54,526 nt of DNA from JANLSE01 sp038214135 (GTDB lineage Bacteria; Chloroflexota; Chloroflexia; Chloroflexales; Roseiflexaceae), in NCBI GenBank assembly GCA_038214135.1, contig JBBQSD010000029.1:1-54526 (forward strand), given 5' to 3'. The position numbers were made by a program, and so were the translations under genes. A model generated the notes under the pieces. It saw only the letters and a list, made by a program, of their open reading frames with translations, was not told the origin of the DNA and did no database searches. The number at the start of each line of letters is the position of its first letter. The stretch's first letter is position 1. This document shows, piece after piece, positions 15,173 to 23,165 of this stretch.

Positions 15173-17398
15173 TCAACGTGCGATCATCGACAGGTTTACC
15201 CGAACGGCAGCAACAGTGGTTGTTACATTCACTGCCGCAGATGCAGGGCCAACCCGATTCTGGGCATCATAGGCACTGACGCTCACCGTCCAGGTTCCAA
15301 TATCTGGTAGCACCAACACTGTAGCATTCGCCCGGCGCGCATCAAGCGTGTATGTCGGGCCACCCGTTCGGCTATAACTGACTCGATAGCCCCACAGATC
15401 CGGTTCGCTATTCTCATTCCAGAGGATTGTCGCCGTTGGCCCATTGGCATTCAGCACTCCCAAGCCAGTTGGTGCGGCTGGTGGATCATAGGCGATTTTG
15501 CCCTGAGCCTGAATAAAGCCGCCATCCGTTGATGGCTGGGTCATCTCGCCTGTACCGCCACCAAACAGCACCGCAATAACACCAGTATCGACAAGATCGC
15601 GTGGATGGCGGAAGGCATATGCCACCCGATTATCCTGGTAATGGTTTGTGGTATTGTTGAGGCTCATATTCCCACAGGGCACCTGCCACAGAATAAGCCG
15701 CTTGCCGCTTGCCGCCGATAGCGCATTTTCCCACAGAATAGCCCGCGATGGCCGTGGCAACTGGCGGTTTGTATCATCCCACCAGGGCCGTAAGCCACTA
15801 CCAGCATCACGATCGCTCCATTCCACAAATAGCAGATCGGCCTGAATACCACCAGATGCGCCAAGGAATCCGGCAATACGCTTGGCTATTTGAATGGTTT
15901 CCTGCGCTGTAACATTGTTGGGATCTTGATTGGTGGCCCAAGTGCTGGCGTGTAGCCCAACCAACACATTTGGGGCCGTGCTATGGAGGGTATCGACAAT
16001 CTTTCGCCCAAAGCCAGCGAAGGTATTTGGGTAATTCGGGTCGTTCAGCGCTACTATGAAGGAATTTGGATCATCGGCCTTGACGCCCGCTGGCCGATTG
16101 GCGCTATCGTTGCTGATCTGTTGCATAAACCCGAAGAAGTCAGGGTCGATCTGCATGATCACTGGCTTATCGCCCTTTGCCTGCCGCGCAGCTTCCGTGA
16201 TTGCAGCAAGGTAGGCGCTCACTGAAGCCGGATTCTGCAATTTCTGGATATAACATGCAGCAGCTTCGCCACAGGCCGTTGGTGTTCCCAGGATAAAATA
16301 GGCTGAGACAACCGGCACATAGCCCTTCGACCATGCCTGGCGACTGAAGCGCCCAACAAAATCGCCGCCCCATCCATTCTGGTACCAATCATAGGTAATA
16401 TACTGGTAATCGTACTGCCAGGGCACGCCGCTATTGACCTGCCAATCCTGGCCGTTTGCCTCGCTCCACTCATTGGTTCCCCATGCAATCTGGGCTGGCA
16501 ATCCCAATGGAATACTACCGCCGGGTGGGGCGAGAATAACAAATGCACCAAGATTGAGGCTTGCAGTATGGCCAGCCTGATCACGGGCGCTCACAGTCAG
16601 CGCTACCTCATTGGTAGCGATACCCGAGGCAACGGTAAAGACGGTACCATACACGCCATCGCCAGCGCTACCATCGTTACTGCGGCCATCATCGCGCAGC
16701 GTGAGCGTGCCACGCCCAAGCGCAGTTGCGGCCAGTGTCACAGTGGTGACATCACCAAGGCCCTGTGGATCAGCAACCTTCACTCGTGCTACCACAGTTG
16801 TCTGATCATCGGCCCGCACCGCACTCGGCGTCAGATACCCATCACTGAGCACTGGCCCATCTGGGCTTGCATCATCAATCAGTGCAATATCATCGAAGTA
16901 GACCGTCGGCTGGGTTCCGTTGGTGGCTGACTGCCAGACAATCCCAGTGATGGTTGTGTCAGTGGCTCCCAGATCGGCAAGCGCGATCTGTACCTCGCTC
17001 CAGGTTCCTGCACTTGGCGCTGGCACACTGATTTTTGGGCCATTCTGACCAGGAGGATCGCTTGAGCGGATGGCATAGACCCGGATATTCTGGCCACCGG
17101 CACTGCCGCCATGAATCCAGAAGCGCAGCTTTGTATAGCCATTCGTGCTAAACCCAGAATAGGCAAGATACAGGCCACCGAAGCTGCCATAGTTCACGCT
17201 GATACTTTTGGAGCCACTATGTAGCGGTGTTGTAACGGCCAGATTCACTGTCGCCCAGGAATAGTTCAACCAGCCCGCTGCTGGGGCATCATCATAAATG
17301 ACCTGTTGGGCTGCCTGCACTGAATGTGGTGCCGTAGCACACAGCGAACCAATCATCGCCAGCAGGCACAGCGCTGATACACGAATCGTACGAGACAT
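15173..17398 (-). CDS. Secreted multidomain protein, glycoside hydrolase-like
   Basis: A 741-residue exported protein. Residues 1-29 form a signal peptide ending near SVQAA. About 30-170 resemble a carbohydrate-binding beta-sandwich ending with VYFDDIALID. About 175-290 form an Ig-like domain containing LRDDGRSNDGSAGDGVYG, a pattern seen in calcium-binding beta-sandwich modules. About 295-640 hold an unassigned domain with TIM-barrel-like alternation and acidic motifs (VIMQIDPDFFGF, LLFVEWSDRD) that could supply catalytic carboxylates. About 645-735 form a fibronectin type III domain. The build suggests an extracellular glycan-degrading enzyme; I cannot name the family. It is transcribed alone, ahead of a hairpin. 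Confidence 0.75.
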   Translation of the reverse strand: MSRTIRVSALCLLAMIGSLCATAPHSVQAAQQVIYDDAPAAGWLNYSWATVNLAVTTPLHSGSKSISVNYGSFGGLYLAYSGFSTNGYTKLRFWIHGGSAGGQNIRVYAIRSSDPPGQNGPKISVPAPSAGTWSEVQIALADLGATDTTITGIVWQSATNGTQPTVYFDDIALIDDASPDGPVLSDGYLTPSAVRADDQTTVVARVKVADPQGLGDVTTVTLAATALGRGTLTLRDDGRSNDGSAGDGVYGTVFTVASGIATNEVALTVSARDQAGHTASLNLGAFVILAPPGGSIPLGLPAQIAWGTNEWSEANGQDWQVNSGVPWQYDYQYITYDWYQNGWGGDFVGRFSRQAWSKGYVPVVSAYFILGTPTACGEAAACYIQKLQNPASVSAYLAAITEAARQAKGDKPVIMQIDPDFFGFMQQISNDSANRPAGVKADDPNSFIVALNDPNYPNTFAGFGRKIVDTLHSTAPNVLVGLHASTWATNQDPNNVTAQETIQIAKRIAGFLGASGGIQADLLFVEWSDRDAGSGLRPWWDDTNRQLPRPSRAILWENALSAASGKRLILWQVPCGNMSLNNTTNHYQDNRVAYAFRHPRDLVDTGVIAVLFGGGTGEMTQPSTDGGFIQAQGKIAYDPPAAPTGLGVLNANGPTATILWNENSEPDLWGYRVSYSRTGGPTYTLDARRANATVLVLPDIGTWTVSVSAYDAQNRVGPASAAVNVTTTVAAVRVNLSMIAR

Positions 17399-17511
17399 GG
17401 GGCCTCCTCAGTCGAACTATCGACTAAAGTGTAGTGCCCCATGCTCAATCACTGATTGACGAATTGTTCACAAATGAGCGAAAAGCCACATTATGATGCT
17501 GCGTAGGATGA

Positions 17512-18417
17512 TCAGGCGCACGGATAACCAGCATAATCGCCAAGGGCCGCAACCGAGGCTGCGCCAACCAGCGCACCCAGATTCAGCGCCTCGCTGATTG
17601 TGTCACCACGCAGCATTCCAGCCAGAAACCCTGCATCAAAACCATCACCAGCCCCAACTGGATCAACCACATGCTCAACTGCAATTGCTGGAGCCTCATA
17701 GCGTATACCATCGGCCAGTGCAAGTGCGCCACGCTCAGCCCGTTTTAACACAACGATGCGCGGGCCAAGGGCCGCCGCAGATTGCAGCATCTGCTCATCA
17801 TCATCAACACCAAGCACTGCCCGAGCATCCTCATGGCCCATGAGCAACACATCGCATTGTTGAATGATCGGCAGCAGCGCGACACGGGCAGCATCCGGTT
17901 CCCACAGTTTCGGGCGATAGTTTGGATCGAACGAGACCTGTGCGCCAGCAGCCTGCGCCAGCTTGATCGCCTGCATGACTGTTGCGGCACAGGTTTGGCT
18001 CAACGCTGGCGTAATACCAGTCAGATGCACAAAGCGTGCGCCAGTAAACTGTTCTGGCTGCAGATCTGTTGGCTGCATACGGCTTGCCGCCGAGTGAGCG
18101 CGATAATAATAGACCCGGCGAGCACCATCGGGCAGCCATTCACGGAAGAACATACCGGTTGGTGCCTGGGGATCGGTGATGATCCCAGTCACATCAACCC
18201 CTTCCTGCTTGAGAACGCTGCGAATGCGCTGGCCAAATGGATCATCGCCTACTCGGCTGATGAAGCGTGCCCGAATACCAAGGCGTGCTAGCGCAATCGA
18301 CAGATTGGCCTCGGCACCGCCAATATCCAACAGCAGCGTGCGGGCATCATCAAGGCGAATCGGGTCAGCAGGGTAGCAGACAGCCATGCACTCGCCCAGT
18401 GTGACGACATCAATCAT
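17512..18417 (-). CDS. kdgK: PfkB-family sugar kinase, probably 2-dehydro-3-deoxygluconokinase
   Basis: A 301-residue ribokinase-family kinase. It shows the first PfkB signature (GGAEANLSIALARLG) and the second, with the catalytic Asp, in DPVGAGDGFDAGF. The N-terminus VVTLGECM and the YYYRAHSAASRM element are typical of 2-keto-3-deoxygluconate kinases, which make KDPG from KDG. Its neighbour 12 bases upstream encodes a KDPG-type aldolase, so the two would convert KDG to pyruvate and glyceraldehyde 3-phosphate after uronate or gluconate breakdown. Fructokinase or tagatose kinase activity cannot be excluded. Confidence 0.85.
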   Translation of the reverse strand: MIDVVTLGECMAVCYPADPIRLDDARTLLLDIGGAEANLSIALARLGIRARFISRVGDDPFGQRIRSVLKQEGVDVTGIITDPQAPTGMFFREWLPDGARRVYYYRAHSAASRMQPTDLQPEQFTGARFVHLTGITPALSQTCAATVMQAIKLAQAAGAQVSFDPNYRPKLWEPDAARVALLPIIQQCDVLLMGHEDARAVLGVDDDEQMLQSAAALGPRIVVLKRAERGALALADGIRYEAPAIAVEHVVDPVGAGDGFDAGFLAGMLRGDTISEALNLGALVGAASVAALGDYAGYPCA

Positions 18418-18429
18418 GTGTGCTTCTCC

Positions 18430-19059
18430 CTAACGCACTGCCGCAACACACGAACGAGCAACGGTTGTGATCGCCGCCCAATCCTGAGCAGCAACCGCTT
18501 TGGCCGCAACAAGATTTCCACCAATCCCCACTGCGGCTGCACCAGCATCGAAGTAGGATCGGGCATTCTCTGGCCCGATACCGCCAGTCGGAACCAGCTT
18601 CAGAAACGGCAGTGGTGCGAGCAGATCCTTGATGTATGCTGGGCCAAAGGCGCGAGCCGGGAAGATTTTGATCATGTCGGCACCCAACTCGTGGGCCGTC
18701 AGTGCCTCCGTTGGCGTCAACGCACCGCAAAGAATTGGCACCCCATATGCCTTACAGGAGAGGATGACTTTCGGACGCAGCGCTGGTGTCACCACAAACT
18801 GTGCGCCAGCATTGATCGCAGCGCTGGCTGCAAGTTCATCCAGCACTGTGCCAACGCCAACCAACACATCATCAAGCGCGGCACGGCAGGCAGCAATCGC
18901 CTCATTCGCGCCCTCACCAGTCAGCGTAAACTCAATTGCCGTGATTCCGCCATCGGCCAATGCACGGGCCACCTCAACAGCCCGATCATAGCGTTCTAAC
19001 CGAACGATCGCGACGATTCGTTGGTCGATAATCTGCTCAACGATTGTTGGTGTTGGCAT
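18430..19059 (-). CDS. eda: KDPG/KDPGal aldolase family protein
   Basis: A 209-residue class I aldolase of the Eda/DgoA family, cleaving 2-keto-3-deoxy-6-phospho-sugar acids to pyruvate and glyceraldehyde 3-phosphate. The Schiff-base Lys is K131 in IKIFPA and the catalytic Glu is E43 in IEFTLT. The phosphate-binding loop TGGIGPEN and GIGGNL are present. The usual Arg of the EVTLRT motif (E. coli R49) is Thr here (T47). KIFPARAFGPAYIK recalls DgoA (KDPGal aldolase) more than Eda, so the exact epimer is open. The start at 19059 follows GTGAGG with a five-base gap; an upstream in-frame ATG lacks this. It is the first gene of an eda-kdgK operon. Confidence 0.88.
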   Translation of the reverse strand: MPTPTIVEQIIDQRIVAIVRLERYDRAVEVARALADGGITAIEFTLTGEGANEAIAACRAALDDVLVGVGTVLDELAASAAINAGAQFVVTPALRPKVILSCKAYGVPILCGALTPTEALTAHELGADMIKIFPARAFGPAYIKDLLAPLPFLKLVPTGGIGPENARSYFDAGAAAVGIGGNLVAAKAVAAQDWAAITTVARSCVAAVR

Positions 19060-19131
19060 ATATGCCTCACTTTGCGCTACGAAATCACTATCAGAGATAC
19101 TATTCATCGAAAAATCGGGGATTCGACGGCT

Positions 19132-19160
19132 ATGATACCATATAGCTATGGGCATACAAT
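19132..19160 (+). promoter_or_regulatory. Promoter candidate for the flavin oxidoreductase
   Basis: -35 ATGATA (19132-19137), 17-base spacer, -10 TACAAT (19155-19160), giving a leader of about 30 bases. Confidence 0.5.
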
Positions 19161-19196
19161 GATGCATGCTCATGATGATTCAGCCAGGAGATGCCA

Positions 19197-20399
19197 ATGC
19201 GACACACAGCAGAAGCAGTCGTCGTTGGTGGTGGTATCGTTGGCGCAAGTATAGCATTCCATCTGACGCGCCTGGGATTACGCGATGTGCTGTTGCTCGA
19301 ACGTGGCCGGCTGGCCGGACAGGCAACTGGCCAATCCGGCGCGCTGGTGCGGACGCATTATACGAATGCGCCAGAAGCTCGCATGGCGTTGGCAGCATTG
19401 CCCTGGTTCGAACAATGGCCCGAATTGGTGGGCGGTAGTTGCGGCTTCGTCCCAACTGGCTTCCTCCAGATTGTTGGCCCAATCGATAGTGCAGCACTGG
19501 AACGCAATACTGCCATGCTCCACGATCAGGTTGGTATCGATACACGCCTCGTTAACGCCTATGAGGCAGCACAACTACAGCCAGGCTTGGCAGTAGGCGA
19601 TGGCGAACGGATTGCCTATGAGCCACGCAGCGGCTATGCGAATCCCGTTGCAGCAACGCTAACGCTGGTTGAGGCCGCTCAACGACGTGGCGCAGAGATC
19701 TGCGAGGGGATCGCCGTCACAGGGTTGCGTGTGAACAATGGGCGGATCACTGGTGTCGATACCGCATCAGGTTCCGTCGAAGCGCCGATTGTCGTATTAG
19801 CCAATGGCGGCTGGGCTATTCCGCTGGTTGCGCCACTCGGGCTAGAATTGCCAATTCGCCCTGTATTAAGCCAGATCGCAATCCTTCATCGTGCGCCAGA
19901 ACTACCCGAAGGCATCGCTGGCCATCTGACGATCATCGACCGTGCGCGTGGGTATTATGCCCGACCGCACGAAGTCGATCTGACACTGGTTGGCTTGAGT
20001 GGCTTCAGCCACAACCTCACAACCTTCGATGATGGCCTGCACTCCTATGATCTTGAGGTGCCGGGGCGTGCCCGCAGCGGAATTGCCGGGCGCATCGCTG
20101 GCTTCGCCAAAGCACGCTTTGCCTATGGGCGCAGCGGACCGCTTGATGTTACACCGGATCGTGGAGCAATTATTGGGCGTGGGCCAATCGAAGGGCTGTT
20201 TCTAGCTGTCGGAATGAGCGGCAGTGGCTTCAAGAAAGCACCAGCAATTGGTGCATGTATCGCCGAACTGATCCTCAACGGAGCGGCAACGACAGCGCCA
20301 ATCGAGCCATTCCGCCCACAACGCTTTGCTGAGGAAGATCTCATTCTTGGCGATGATTACGCACCGTTGGCGGGCCTGACTGGTGTTTCACCGCATTAA
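19197..20399 (+). CDS. FAD-dependent oxidoreductase (DAO family, sarcosine oxidase beta-like)
   Basis: A 400-residue flavoprotein of the D-amino-acid oxidase fold. The N-terminal dinucleotide motif is VVGGGIVGASIAFHL followed by LLLERG. GQSGALVRTHYTN matches the substrate-flavin region of sarcosine/dimethylglycine oxidase-like members. The C-terminal GMSGSGFKKAPAIG is the usual FAD-contacting glycine-rich block. It probably oxidises a secondary or D-amino acid; the substrate is unknown. ATG 19197 is preferred to ATG 19191 because AGGAG is directly next to the first but six bases from the second. Its stop overlaps that of convergent purC by three bases (20396-20399). Confidence 0.88.
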   Translation: MRHTAEAVVVGGGIVGASIAFHLTRLGLRDVLLLERGRLAGQATGQSGALVRTHYTNAPEARMALAALPWFEQWPELVGGSCGFVPTGFLQIVGPIDSAALERNTAMLHDQVGIDTRLVNAYEAAQLQPGLAVGDGERIAYEPRSGYANPVAATLTLVEAAQRRGAEICEGIAVTGLRVNNGRITGVDTASGSVEAPIVVLANGGWAIPLVAPLGLELPIRPVLSQIAILHRAPELPEGIAGHLTIIDRARGYYARPHEVDLTLVGLSGFSHNLTTFDDGLHSYDLEVPGRARSGIAGRIAGFAKARFAYGRSGPLDVTPDRGAIIGRGPIEGLFLAVGMSGSGFKKAPAIGACIAELILNGAATTAPIEPFRPQRFAEEDLILGDDYAPLAGLTGVSPH

Positions 20400-21187
20400 G
20401 CTCGCCATGCATCAGTCAGGTTCGCAACAATCTCATAGCGCTGCCTGAGCTCTTCCAAGCCCTGCTCGGTGACATCGCTCATATTGCGATAGACCTGTTT
20501 ATCCAGCATACGGGTTTTGTCGCCACCAGGCCAGATCCGCCAGGAATCATTATCGATCACATCGGCCACAATCAACTCTGCCGATTGATCGTCCCTCGAC
20601 GCTATTTGATCATTTGCCCTGATTGGCCGCCCAAACTCAATCTTAAGATCGACCAATGTGACATCGTGCTGTGCCCAGGCCGCTTCGATCACGGCAAACA
20701 CCCGCCGCCCATCATCAAGCATCTTGGCAACTTCTGCCACAGTCGCAACCGATTGTTCCACAATCTCCTCCGCTGTCACCTGTGGATCATGGCGGGCATC
20801 ATCTTTTAGGAAGAACTCAACCAGTGGTGGATCGAAGCGTGTTCCTTCGCTCACATCCGGGTGGCGACGCAGGTATGATCCTGTTGCAAGCCGCCGCATA
20901 ACAACCTCAAGCGCGATCATGGTGCAGCGCTGCACAATCATCATACTTGGCATACTCAGCTCTGACGCACTGACGTAATGGGTCGCAATGCCAGCCTGGT
21001 TGAGTAAACTAAACACATTCGCCGTCGTTCGGCCACTCAAAACACCCTTGCCAACAATCACATTCCGGCGCACCCCATCCCCAGCGGTGATGCCATCCTT
21101 ATGCACAATCACTGCCAGCGCTGCATCGGTTGGATGAGCATAGACGATCTTCGTCTTACCCTCAGCGAGTTTTGCACCGAGATCCAT
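20396..21187 (-). CDS. purC: Phosphoribosylaminoimidazole-succinocarboxamide synthase (SAICAR synthetase)
   Basis: A 263-residue enzyme that joins aspartate to CAIR with ATP in purine synthesis. Family marks: LAEGKTKIVY near residue 7, GKGVLSGRTTANVF, the VVMRRLATGSYLRR block, and DVIDNDSWRIWPGGDK near the C-terminus. The start at 21187 follows GAGGGAA by seven bases. The frame stays open for another 41 codons upstream, but that part translates two copies of a palindromic repeat (giving GRRLQPADG twice) and is not part of the protein. purM lies a few genes away on the same strand, separated by unrelated genes. Confidence 0.95.
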   Translation of the reverse strand: MDLGAKLAEGKTKIVYAHPTDAALAVIVHKDGITAGDGVRRNVIVGKGVLSGRTTANVFSLLNQAGIATHYVSASELSMPSMMIVQRCTMIALEVVMRRLATGSYLRRHPDVSEGTRFDPPLVEFFLKDDARHDPQVTAEEIVEQSVATVAEVAKMLDDGRRVFAVIEAAWAQHDVTLVDLKIEFGRPIRANDQIASRDDQSAELIVADVIDNDSWRIWPGGDKTRMLDKQVYRNMSDVTEQGLEELRQRYEIVANLTDAWRA

Positions 21188-21207
21188 AGTTATATTCCCT
21201 CTGCCAT

Positions 21208-21227
21208 CCGCAGGCTGAAGCCTGCGG
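21208..21227. repeat. CCGCAGGC-TGAA-GCCTGCGG palindrome, copy 2
   Basis: Identical in stem and loop to the copy at 15066-15085; it lies just upstream of purC. Confidence 0.7.
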
Positions 21228-21258
21228 CCATGATTCTCTGGAATCACCCACCAACCAT

Positions 21259-21278
21259 CCGCAGGCTGAAGCCTGCGG
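21259..21278. repeat. CCGCAGGC-TGAA-GCCTGCGG palindrome, copy 3
   Basis: Third perfect copy, whose right arm runs into the 58-base tandem duplication. Confidence 0.7.
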
Positions 21279-21395
21279 CCAGGGGGTAATGCGATTATGG
21301 GATAATGCACCCTAGCCGCGTGGCTTTAGCCTGCGGCCAGGGGGTAATGCGATTATGGGATAATGCACCCTAGCCGCGTGGCTTTAGCCTGCGGC
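21273..21395. repeat. 58-base tandem duplication between Uma2 and purC
   Basis: Two identical 58-base units (21273-21330 and 21331-21388) are followed by the first seven bases of a third. Each begins CTGCGGCCAGGGGG and ends CGCGTGGCTTTAGC. The last fragment ends four bases before the stop codon of the Uma2 gene. Unit boundaries fall in the right arm of the CCGCAGGC palindrome, which suggests slippage or recombination between palindromes. Confidence 0.85.
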
Positions 21396-21398
21396 ATG

Positions 21399-22175
21399 CT
21401 ACCCGCCACCACGCAACCGCACCAATTCTGCTTCCAGTGTTGCCAACCGAGCGGCGAGTTCGTCGGCGCGCTGCTTCTCCGACTCAGCGCGTTGTTTCTC
21501 CGACTCGGCCTCCAGCAACACCAGCGACCCATCGGCGTGGTAGAAGCGTGGCCAGGTATGCTCTTCACCCTGATAGAAACCACGCCATGGGCCAATCCAT
21601 AGCCCAAAATAATCGCTCCACATCCAGCCCCGTTCGTCCAGCGGCAGCGACTCCATCGTATCGCCGTTATGCTTCCAACCAAGGATTCGCTCGCACTGTG
21701 GAGCAATGCAGAAGTATTCGGTTAGATGAAACTTCTGGCGATAGATCTCCAGTTTTGTCGTCAGGTCACTCTGCTCGGTGGTTGGTGAAAGCAACTCAAT
21801 CACAACATCCGGGTAGCGGCCATCCTCATCCCAGATTGCCCAGAACAACCGTGGTTTCTGGCCATCCACATCCTTAACGAAGTAGACATCCGGGCCTTTG
21901 TATTCGCTGTTGCGAACCTGCTTCCAGCTGTAATACACAAACATGTTGACGCCGACATAGAAATCGAGCATCTGCCCACCACGGGCCGCAATGTAACTAG
22001 CCTTGAGCAGCGAACCGCTACCCATATGCCATGGCGACTCCATTGGTTCTCCATCGTCATAGGGCAGATCGCTTGGCGGCCACGATGTAGGATCGACCCA
22101 ATCCATGTACTTAATGGTGGGAGCGGTTGCTAACGCCGCTGTCTCATTCGATACTTCCGTGGTTGCTTCACTCAT
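21399..22175 (-). CDS. Uma2 family (DUF820) PD-(D/E)XK nuclease-like protein
   Basis: A 258-residue protein of the Uma2/DUF820 family, expanded in Chloroflexi and cyanobacteria, with a predicted restriction-endonuclease fold and unknown role. Seen here: GPDVYFV supplying the Asp, PDVVIELLSPTT supplying the acidic residue of the DXE/EXK part, then TTKLEIYRQ with its Lys, and LTEYFCI. The last 45 residues form a short coiled coil with an exact heptad-like duplication of ESEKQRA. Its start follows a strong AAGGAGG with a six-base gap. A promoter lies at 22205-22233. Single gene. Confidence 0.88.
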   Translation of the reverse strand: MSEATTEVSNETAALATAPTIKYMDWVDPTSWPPSDLPYDDGEPMESPWHMGSGSLLKASYIAARGGQMLDFYVGVNMFVYYSWKQVRNSEYKGPDVYFVKDVDGQKPRLFWAIWDEDGRYPDVVIELLSPTTEQSDLTTKLEIYRQKFHLTEYFCIAPQCERILGWKHNGDTMESLPLDERGWMWSDYFGLWIGPWRGFYQGEEHTWPRFYHADGSLVLLEAESEKQRAESEKQRADELAARLATLEAELVRLRGGG

Positions 22176-22204
22176 GACGATCCTCCTTGCTTCCTACACG
22201 GTGG

Positions 22205-22233
22205 AGTGTAGCACAGATATCGTGTATTGTCAA
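22205..22233 (-). promoter_or_regulatory. Promoter for the Uma2 gene
   Basis: Leftward: -35 TTGACA (22233-22228), 17-base spacer, -10 TACACT (22210-22205); perfect -35 and four of six at -10. Confidence 0.65.
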
Positions 22234-22262
22234 ACACATGTTCTATATACAGGTATATGCAT

Positions 22263-23165
22263 TCAGTATAGCACGGGCGAAGTTTTGGTTTCTAGGAGCG
22301 CTGCTAACATCGTTGGCCAATGGGTAAACACCAGCAGATGGCCAGATTCGGGAATGAATTCGGCCTGGCAATTGGGAATGCGCGCTGCCAGATATCGGCC
22401 CATCACCGGTGGAACGAGTTCATCGGCTTCGCCATGCCATAGGCAAACTGGAACGCGGATCTGCTCTAGTGCAAATCCCCATGGCCGGTTGAGCACAATC
22501 AGGTCCCAGGCATGGCCGCTCCAGCCATTGCGATACGCTTCCAACACACTTTCGAGGTACATTTCCTGGATTTCGGGCCGTGCTAGGGCGATCCGATCTT
22601 CATCGGTCAGTGGTGTCGAAACCAACCCAAACACAAGTGCCGCAATAAGTTTGGGGTTGCGACCTGTGATTGCATCAACAAACCGGGCGATCTGCGGGGC
22701 CAGGCGTGGCGGTGTACGCTGTGCTGTGCGAATCACAATCTGATTCGAGCGGATCATGCCAACCAAAACACCGGGCAGGTAGGTTGGGCAGGGGCTACTG
22801 GCAATCGCCGCAACCGTCACACGCTCTGGTAAGCGCCAGGCACAGGCCAACGCATATGGGCCACCAGCCGAAATACCAGCGACAGCAAAGCGCTCAATGC
22901 CAAGTGCATCGGCAAGGGATGCAACATCACGCGGCCAATCGGGTAGGCCGCGATCAATCAGAAAATCCGAAAAACCAAAGCCGGGCCGATCAATGGCAAT
23001 CAATCGTGCGCCCAATTGCAGCGCTGCCGCTTCATCGGTCGGGCGTTGCAACCGCGAGCCAGGCAACCCATGAAACAGGAACACCGGGCGGCCCTGTGGA
23101 TCGCCATATTCGGCATAGCCAAGCGTTCGGCCATCTGGCAACAGAATCGTGTTGGTATGCTTCAT
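22263..23165 (-). CDS. Alpha/beta hydrolase
   Basis: A 300-residue alpha/beta hydrolase. The oxyanion element FHGLPGSR lies at 31-38; the nucleophile S99 sits in GISAGG, and the probable acid D249 (HGEADELVPP) and base H276 (PESGHL) complete the triad. No signal peptide. The substrate is not evident; esterase, lactonase or peptidase are possible. Its ATG overlaps the amidase stop (23162-23165), so it is the last gene of the purM operon and may process the product of the amidase. Confidence 0.88.
   Translation of the reverse strand: MKHTNTILLPDGRTLGYAEYGDPQGRPVFLFHGLPGSRLQRPTDEAAALQLGARLIAIDRPGFGFSDFLIDRGLPDWPRDVASLADALGIERFAVAGISAGGPYALACAWRLPERVTVAAIASSPCPTYLPGVLVGMIRSNQIVIRTAQRTPPRLAPQIARFVDAITGRNPKLIAALVFGLVSTPLTDEDRIALARPEIQEMYLESVLEAYRNGWSGHAWDLIVLNRPWGFALEQIRVPVCLWHGEADELVPPVMGRYLAARIPNCQAEFIPESGHLLVFTHWPTMLAALLETKTSPVLY

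Noticed and set aside
21188..21310. Possible longer PurC N-terminus
   Set aside because: The extension translates palindromic repeats (GRRLQPADG twice); the ribosome site and family start are at 21187.
21208..21395. Repeated units with intervening sequence, at first sight CRISPR-like
   Set aside because: Only two full tandem units without unique spacers, plus REP-type palindromes; no cas gene in the window.
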